In this document: positions 57,901-64,000 of the stretch, in pieces
Numbering within the stretch: the first letter of the stretch is position 1
Layout of the letters: each line of letters opens with the position of its first letter
The notes under the pieces: model-generated
The model's input: the letters and a program-made list of their open reading frames with translations, nothing else
Databases searched by the model: none
What the model was told of the DNA's origin: nothing
From: Xiphydria camelus
Taxonomy: Eukaryota; Arthropoda; Insecta; Hymenoptera; Xiphydriidae
Direction of reading: 5' to 3'
Length of the DNA stretch: 64,000 nucleotides
Assembly: GCA_963678675.1 (NCBI GenBank)
Contig: OY783195.1
Span: 22,110,283 to 22,174,282, forward strand
Made by a program: the position numbers and the translations under genes

Positions 57901-58500
57901 CACGTGTGTAGGCACCGCGTGTGCGCTATTAATTTTCCTCGAGAATGATGTTGCACAATGCGAGCGATTCATCTACAATTCGAGAAGCGATATTTCAATA
58001 ATACATCCTTTGTAATTTTCTACAACTGTGTTGGTTTTAATAATTTTCAAACGAAATAATTTACAATCAAATTTAATTCCGTATTTAATGAGATATATAT
58101 GAGCTTAAACAATTTTTTTTAATGTCAATTATCCTATTTTTTTGTTGAACCGGAATTTTAACATAAAACCTTTCTTTTAAATATTTTTATTTTAAATATT
58201 CTGGTTATAAGAGATTAAAAATATACCATTTCCAGATAACTTTTACGGTTGACAGAGAATAAATGACATTATTAATTAAATATATATCTTAAGAAATGAG
58301 TAAAGTAAGGTCGAGACACGATGAATGATACTTTTCAATTTAAAATTCATAAATCAAATGACAACGGGGAAGAAATTAAATTATCTCTATAGCGCGCTAC
58401 ATCTATACTACTTCTTGCCTATATTTGTATCCGAAGACTTCTTCGCCGAACGTGCTACAAGTTAGGTTTTTTAGTTTACACGTCGACGAGTAGGAGTTGA
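54943..58500. other. Unassigned DNA with a CpG-rich patch at 55800-56240
   Basis: The patch at 55850-56240 is GC-rich and holds a 70-codon minus frame without motifs. Elsewhere AT-rich. No gene or transposon ends recognised over the stretch. Confidence 0.3.
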
Positions 58501-58828
58501 TGGCTTGTGCAACAGACTCGCTCTGTCGGCGAGGTCAAAAGCAAGCGGGGTGACAAAAACGCATTACATCACACCACACGAGCCCCTTCTTAAGTCTTGC
58601 TTCGTAGTTTTTTCTGCTCGCCGTAACGGCATCCACAAAGCCGAACCCTCGTTAGCCGCGCGCGCGCGCGCCCGAATTTTAGCGTCTATACGAGCGTGCG
58701 TCGTTGGGGAGAAGAATTATCGTAAAGTCCTCCTGCCCCCTCCCCGTGCAATCTGGTCTCTCCATTTTCGTAAGAACCCTTCGGCCTCACGCGATAATAT
58801 TTAAATGTCTGCAGCGCGGCTTCAGCGG

Positions 58829-58863
<35 letters not shown>

Positions 58864-59946
58864 TGGACACTCCCCGATCGTCCCTTCGACGTAGACTTAC
58901 TTCGAAAAGTACTCCGCCCAGTTTTCTTCGCGTCTGCTTAAATATTTGCGATAAGATTCAGCCTGCGTCATTGAAAATTAGGTGTCAAATCCCGAGTAAG
59001 AAAAAAAGTATGGCTAAAGTATGGCGGAAGTCTGGGAGAAGTCTAAACAAAATGTATCGCTACAGATTGTGTATTCCAGATTTTCAGTGTATAAACGATG
59101 CGCTCTTCAATTTGAGTTCAGTTGTTTGTACGAGGTTATGCTGTAATCGATATCTGTTCTTGTAAGTTGATATGATTATTTTAATTTATTATTTTATGAA
59201 ACTCTCAAATTACTACTAATGAACTATATTCTAGAACCGAACAAGTCATTACAATTTTAAAATGAAGAACCCATACAACGAAACTGAATCAAAAAGATAC
59301 ATGTAACTCAAGTAAAATTTACTTTTCAGCCGATAAGAAAAAATTGTTTAGCTGAAAATCTGAGATACGATCCCTAGCCATCCTTTTTTTGTTCCACTTT
59401 TCCCAGACTTTCGCCATACTTTAGCCATACTTTTTTTTATGTGGGATGATTCGGTCCATTTAGAAATTGAAGGTTAATTTATAAATAAGAAATTTTGCAT
59501 AGATAAAACTAAAACTTAAAAGGATTTCAACGAACTCAAAATCGAATTCCTTGAAAAGAACAAAATCATAGGACCTCCAAACTCGAGGCAAAACCATGGA
59601 ATCCACGTCGACCATTTCCTACGGCGAATCCACCCACATTTTTTTTGTGGTCAGGATTTTTTGTTTGCGGTTTTTCTCACGTTCCTCCGAAATTTGCGAT
59701 GACCTAGTAGGCGGCAGAGCGGAGAAGCAAAGATTAGCGTCGCACGACATCACGTCGAAACAGTTTTTTCGACTAAGAGTCCTGACACGTTTTTGTTGGC
59801 GGCGCATCGAAATGGTATCGGTGGCGCTTAAATCACTAGGCGGCAAAACAACGCAATCAAACAACGTCGAAGGGGTTGAAAAAAGTGCAGAGACAAATAA
59901 GCTGCCGACCGTAATGGTAGCGTTCGAACGATCCCCTCGTTCCCGG
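58501..59946. other. Unassigned; CG and GA simple repeats
   Basis: GC-rich near 58480-58870 with a short CG run (about 58657-58671) and a GA microsatellite (58832-58859). A phrase like GTATGGCTAAAGTATGGCGG (59010-59030) recurs inverted near 59414-59430 (TTTCGCCATACTTTAGCCAT), suggesting a decayed TIR repeat about 420 bp long. No credible gene. Confidence 0.35.
58832..58859 (+). repeat. (GA)14 microsatellite
   Basis: Uninterrupted GA dinucleotides over 28 bp. Confidence 0.97.
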
Positions 59947-60146
59947 NNNNNNNNNNNNNNNNNNNNNNNNNNNNNNNNNNNNNNNNNNNNNNNNNNNNNN
60001 NNNNNNNNNNNNNNNNNNNNNNNNNNNNNNNNNNNNNNNNNNNNNNNNNNNNNNNNNNNNNNNNNNNNNNNNNNNNNNNNNNNNNNNNNNNNNNNNNNNN
60101 NNNNNNNNNNNNNNNNNNNNNNNNNNNNNNNNNNNNNNNNNNNNNN
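59947..60146. other. Assembly gap, 200 Ns
   Basis: Exactly 200 unknown bases. Open frames that run through it are artefacts. The repeat element to its right loses its left end here. Confidence 1.
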
Positions 60147-60494
60147 TTTGAACACAGCTAACAATTTCATGTTCTATAAAAATCGTAAGAACGTTTCCAG
60201 AGCAAATTTTAGGCACGTTATAGAGCATGTTTGTTCTAAGAACGTTTTCAAAACGTTCTTACAACACTTGTAGGGCTACATTAGCAGTTATTTTATAAAT
60301 GCTCTATAAATTATGCTCTAAGAACGTTCTTGCAACAAATTTAAAAAGCAATTCAATTTCTGAAGGTAAAATAGTCTCATGTGCCACATTAATGCAACAA
60401 TTCAGTGTTATCACACACAATAGAACTATAAAATATTAACACAATATAAAACTCCTATTACTCTAAATTTACAGAACTACTTTGCTAGCTGGGA
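60147..60494. mobile_element. AAGAACGTTCTT-rich element, left end lost in the gap
   Basis: AACGTT occurs four times in 60185-60335, once in the full palindrome AAGAACGTTCTT, with related words (TTGTTCTAAGAACG). The right terminus, read on the minus strand, is CCCAGCTAGCAAAGTAGTTC, similar to CCCAGGTAGCAC of the element at 10671-11651. Confidence 0.55.
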
Positions 60495-61070
60495 ATGGTC
60501 CTTCCTGTATCTTCTTTTCGCTTCAACTGCCCTTCCCTTTCATTATTTTTTGCACTACATTTGTATTACTCTAAATTTCGATGTATACATCAATCTTCCT
60601 AGTTCGGTCTCTCTCTATATTAACACCCGATCTTTCCAGGCTTCGTAGATAAATATTTCCCCATGCAAATATATAAACTATTCTCTCATGTCTATACTAT
60701 CTGCTTGTACGCTATGTACTTTAACTTGCAGGTCCCGTATAATTTAAATATAATTAGAAATGATTGCCCATCTGCTTATAAAATTTGTACGTGAAAGTAC
60801 CTATCGAAGGGTAGACATATACAACAACATAAGTAAAGTACCGTAATGGCTAGAGCGTTACTGTACTTTGACGTCACTTCCTTAAAGTTGAAGAAATTCG
60901 TTTTTTAGGACTCATTTTTCTCAAACCCATAATATGTCAATCAATTCAAGCCATCAACAAAACACCCACTTATCAAAGAAGTCGGTATACTTATTGCTTT
61001 TTGCAGATTGTATTTCGATTTATGAACAAATATTGTATAATTTTGGCCAAAAGTTCATAGGTATGTGTTA
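60495..61070. other. AT-rich DNA with no recognised gene
   Basis: Nothing beyond short chance frames. Confidence 0.35.
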
Positions 61071-61128
61071 GGAGGTTGTATTGAAAGCCGCTGTTCTCCT
61101 GTAGAGGGCTCTAACTACTTATGTTATA

Positions 61129-61472
61129 CGCAGCGACTAATACTTCTTGTATCGCTCTAAATTATGGACATTTCTCATTAAGATTCAGACATTAAACTGA
61201 CATTTTTGGTTAATATAAGTCTATGTCTACAACCAAAGAAAATGGGTACGCGACAAGTTGTTTTTTCGATGTGTATTTCGACACTACTTTGATTTTTTGA
61301 CGCAGCGACTAATACTTCTTGTATCGCTCTAAATTATGGACATTTCTCATTAAGATTCAGACATTAAACTGACATTTTTGGTTAATATAAGTCTATGTCT
61401 ACAACCAAAGAAAATGGATACGCGACAAGTTTTTTTTTCGATGTGTATTTCGACACTACTTTGGTTTTTTTT
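61129..61472 (+). repeat. 172 bp tandem duplication in the mariner 5' region
   Basis: 61129-61300 and 61301-61472 are nearly identical, each starting CGCAGCGACTAATACTTCTT and containing ACAACCAAAGAAAATGG and TTTTTTCGATGTGTATTTCG. The duplication lies between the left TIR and the start of transposase similarity, so it probably doubled the promoter region or the very 5' of the coding sequence. Confidence 0.9.
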
Positions 61473-61479
61473 TAAAGTG

Positions 61480-62386
61480 CTCCTGCAGCTCATCAATTAC
61501 TTGTGCAAACTTATGCTGAATCTGCTCCATCAGAAACAGTATGTAAAAGTGGAAACCGTGATGTTCAAGATAAACAACGGCCAGGTCAAACAAAGAAGTT
61601 CGAAGCTGAACAACGGCAAGCTCTATTGGAAGAAAACTCTACTCAAACGCTCAAAAGAATTAGCTCAACAGCTTGAAGTCGATACGAATCTACAATTTCA
61701 CGACGTTAACATGCCATGGGAAAGATTGAAAAATGAGTAAAGTGGCTGCCACATGAATTGTGGCTTGCGAAGCATAAAAATAAAAGTTTTTTATGGCGTA
61801 TCGTAACCGGTGATGAGGAATGGATCTATTTCGATAACCCGAAACGCAAAAAATCATGGATTGATTCTGGCCAACCATCAACGTCGATACCAAAACGAAA
61901 CATCCACGGTTACAAAACGATGCTCTCAATTTGGTGGGGTATGGAACGTGTCTTTATTATGAGCTGTTCAAACCGAATGAAACAATCACTGTGTCGAACG
62001 TTATCAACAACAATTGGAGCGTTTAAATGATAACTTGATACAAAAATGACCATGAAGTGCATCATATCGCCGAAAAGTGATTCTTCTTCACGACAACGCT
62101 CGGCCTCATGTTGCTAGAGCCGTAAAAGAAGCATTGATGGAGCTTGAATGGGAAGTTCTCCCGCACTCAGCGTATTCTCCAGACGCGGCGGCCCCGAGTG
62201 ATTATCATTTATTTCGATCGATGCAATACAACTTGAAAGACACATTTCCATAATTACCAAGAAGTCAAAGTTGAGTTGCTGAGTGGATTAGCTCAAAAAG
62301 TAGATGATTATTTCGTCGCGGAATTCAACTTCTGCCAGAAAAGTGGAAAAAAAGTTATAGCTTCCGAAGGCAAATACTTCGATTGA
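61480..62386 (+). pseudogene. Mariner transposase, copy 2 (frameshifted)
   Basis: Pieces in order: SKELAQQLEVDTNLQFHDVN with MPWERLKNE (helix-turn-helix side), IVTGDEEWIYFDNPKRKKSW (first Asp), [33 protein letters not shown] (second Asp), and [12 protein letters not shown] (third Asp). All three catalytic Asp codons of the DD34D set survive, but frameshifts near 61600, 61735, 61960 and later break the frame. Compared with copy 1 it is less decayed, so probably younger. Confidence 0.85.
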
Positions 62387-62422
62387 GGTATTCACACATT
62401 TTATTACGACATAATGTTTTTG

Positions 62423-62701
62423 TCACTCAGTGTCAAATACTCGGTTTCATGGGCGTCCTCGACGCATGTGAAATCATCTTTCACACACCAATTCGTGAAA
62501 AGTTGCGCAGTGCGTGAAATAACCTGCGCAGTGCGTGAAATCGTCAACCTCGTATTTGACACTTAGTGACCAAAAAATAGAATTCGTTATTCGGTTGTTT
62601 CGCGCCGTTCTAACGAGTGTGATTGCCGTACTCGCTTCGCTCGTGCGGCAAACTTCACACTCGTTAGAAACAGCGCTTCACGCCCTAATAACGAAAATAA
62701 C
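62423..62701. mobile_element. Two-hairpin MITE family, copy 2 (inside mariner)
   Basis: The first half starts TCACTCAGTGTCAAATACTC and has an inverted partner ATTTGACACTTAGTGACCA near 62555. The second half forms another hairpin (TTCTAACGAGTGTG ... CACACTCGTTAGAA) around TCGCTTCGCTCGTGCGG. The mariner copy at 8071 lacks it and shows the intact site (ATTTTTGGAGTAAG). TTTTG borders both sides here, a candidate target duplication. Confidence 0.82.
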
Positions 62702-62745
62702 TATTTTGAAACAAGAAAAAAACAGCGGCTTTCAATGCAACCCCA

Positions 62746-63404
62746 TAATAATTCATTAACGTAGAAAAAAGCGTGAGGGTCTGACATTTGTCGCGTTAAA
62801 ATTAGCAGAAACTTTTTAAAATTAGTGCGTCAAATTATTTAAAAAATTAGTAGAAACTATATTAAAAGATATTCCCGTATATCCCCAACGTGACATCTCG
62901 TTGCTCTTCGAGGCGTATAATTACGTGTACCGGCTTTAATTATTTCGGATAAACTTTTCCGCCAGTGTGGGGGAGGGTTTACCTGGATTCGGGACTTTAC
63001 GGTCCACGATAGATTACAGAGAACCCGCGACCACACTTCGTCCCGTTGGACCAGTCGAAACTACGTCTCGGCTTGTTAGCGAGACAAGCAATGGGGTCTG
63101 TAAATGCAGCAAAATGGTTTTAAGACCCAAAAGGGCAGTTAAACGATTATCCATCCGGCGTCTGGTCAGACGCATTATTACAAGGCGGTCGCAATTCTGA
63201 GGCGGACTCTGTTTGCTTTAACCGCGATTCCCTTATGCACTTTGTTCTTTCCTTCATGATGGCAGTTACCACACGCGGAGTGTCTTCAAGGCTGATATCA
63301 CGCGTAGAAAATAGGTCAACGAAGAAAAAAAATGCAATTTTAGTACTACATTTTGGACCAACAATAAATAACGTCAAAATAGGCGTATCCGATTATTTCA
63401 TCTA
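62746..63404. other. No gene recognised
   Basis: A GC-richer patch at 62960-63200 has short open frames on both strands without motifs. Confidence 0.3.
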
Positions 63405-63424
63405 TCTATATATATAAAAATGAA

Positions 63425-63455
<31 letters not shown>

Positions 63456-64000
63456 ATGTCTCTTATGCCTTCCTAAACCGTTCATCCGATTGCGATGAAA
63501 TTTTGGGAAATGGTTGGACGCATGCCCGCGATGGTTTCTGAGTTAGTAAATCTTATACAGGGTGTTCAAAAAGTCCCGGTACGGCCGATTATCTCAACGG
63601 GAAAACATTTTAGAGAAAAATGTTTAATACAAAACTTTAAGGATTTTCCCTTGGCTATCCAGTGGTCATATTGGATTTGACCTTGACCGTGACCTTTAAG
63701 GTAATATCAAATGCCTTCCTAAACCGTTCATCCGATTGCGATGAAACTTTGGGGAATGGTTGGACGCATGCCTGCGAAGGTTTCTGAGTTAGTAAATCTT
63801 ATACAGGGTGTTCAAAAAATACCGGTACGGATGATTATTATGCCTTCCTAAACCGTTCATCCGATTGCGATGAAACTTTGGGGAATGGTTGGACGCATGC
63901 CCGCGAAGGTTTCTGAGTTAGTAAATCATATAAAAGGTGTTCAAAAAGTACCGGTACTGATGATTATTATGCCTTCCTAAACCGTTCATCCGATTGCGAT
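63405..64000. repeat. 129 bp tandem repeats behind a (CTGT)n start, Helitron-like end
   Basis: TCTATCTATATATATAAAAA is followed by a CTGT microsatellite (about 63430-63455), then units starting ATGCCTTCCTAAACCGTTCA at 63465, 63711, 63840 and 63969. The last three starts are 129 bp apart; the first unit carries a 117 bp extra piece including a CAACGGGAAAACATTTTAGA phrase. The array runs off the window. The TCTATATATATAAAA start is like that of many insect Helitron-type repeats, so a non-autonomous Helitron end is suspected. Confidence 0.65.

Larger units (their letters stand above)
61071..62745 (+). mobile_element. Mariner element, nearly full length, copy 2
   Basis: The left TIR GGAGGTTGTATTGAAAGCCG and the inverted right TIR TGGGGTTGCATTGAAAGCCG, with TA flanks at 61069-61070 and 62746-62747. 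It holds a duplicated 5' segment, a broken transposase and a MITE near the 3' end. Related to the relic at 8071-8996. Confidence 0.88.

Noticed and set aside
59596..60273. Long open frames running through 59947-60146 on both strands
   Set aside because: They are open only because the 200 Ns contain no stop codons.
63430..64000. CRISPR-like array
   Set aside because: Units are long (129 bp), nearly whole-unit repeats without unique spacers, in a eukaryotic genome.

Overview
The window looks like a piece of an insect nuclear genome, probably Hymenoptera (perhaps an ant). The background is AT-rich with CpG-rich islands, genes are spliced, animal transposon families (mariner, Helitron, pogo-like) are abundant, and there is one clear developmental gene, a single-exon atonal-type bHLH gene (44008-44736, minus). 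No bacterial, viral or CRISPR features were seen. The species is inferred, not proven.

Host genes are sparse. Positions 2152-4471 (plus) hold the 3' exons of a gene for a long, disordered, Ser/Arg-rich protein that I do not recognise. Positions 40495-40697 (plus) hold a likely terminal exon of a helical protein. Positions 44008-44736 (minus) encode atonal, with a TATA-like box near 45145 and a poly(A) signal near 43578. CpG-rich stretches at about 16.1-17.3, 27.3-29.1, 40.7-43.6 and 55.8-56.2 kb carry no gene I can identify and may be promoters, UTRs or conserved non-coding DNA.

Most of the rest is mobile DNA, often nested. From left to right: a deleted Tc1/mariner-superfamily element (1.1-1.8 kb); an AGATCT-rich array (6.0-6.4 kb); a TIR element (6.6-7.2 kb); a tRNA-derived SINE head (7.9 kb); a mariner relic and tandem duplication (8.1-9.4 kb); a 2.5 kb TIR element holding an ACGT-rich element that itself contains 5S rRNA-like sequence (10.0-12.5 kb); two long-TIR relatives (13.8-15.2 and 17.8-18.4 kb); two copies of a protein family joining a possible PIN/FEN-like nuclease region to a TSO1-type CXC domain (19.8-21.6 and 23.9-24.8 kb), the second between inverted 350 bp arms; a decayed Helitron (32.9-38.5 kb) with a Ulp1-like protease region and a nearby THAP-like ORF; several MITEs (45.8, 48.6, 54.8 kb); a pogo-like remnant that keeps a PHD-like finger (49.0-49.9 kb); a mariner carrying a nested TIR element (52.2-54.2 kb); a nearly full-length mariner carrying a MITE (61.1-62.7 kb); and a 129 bp tandem repeat that runs off the right edge. 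A 200 bp assembly gap lies at 59947-60146.

The most interesting items are the nuclease-like/CXC family, a set of repeats each built from its own self-palindromic word, and the Helitron with an associated Ulp1-like protease. Related copies inside the window also allow two insertion events to be checked against empty sites without outside data.
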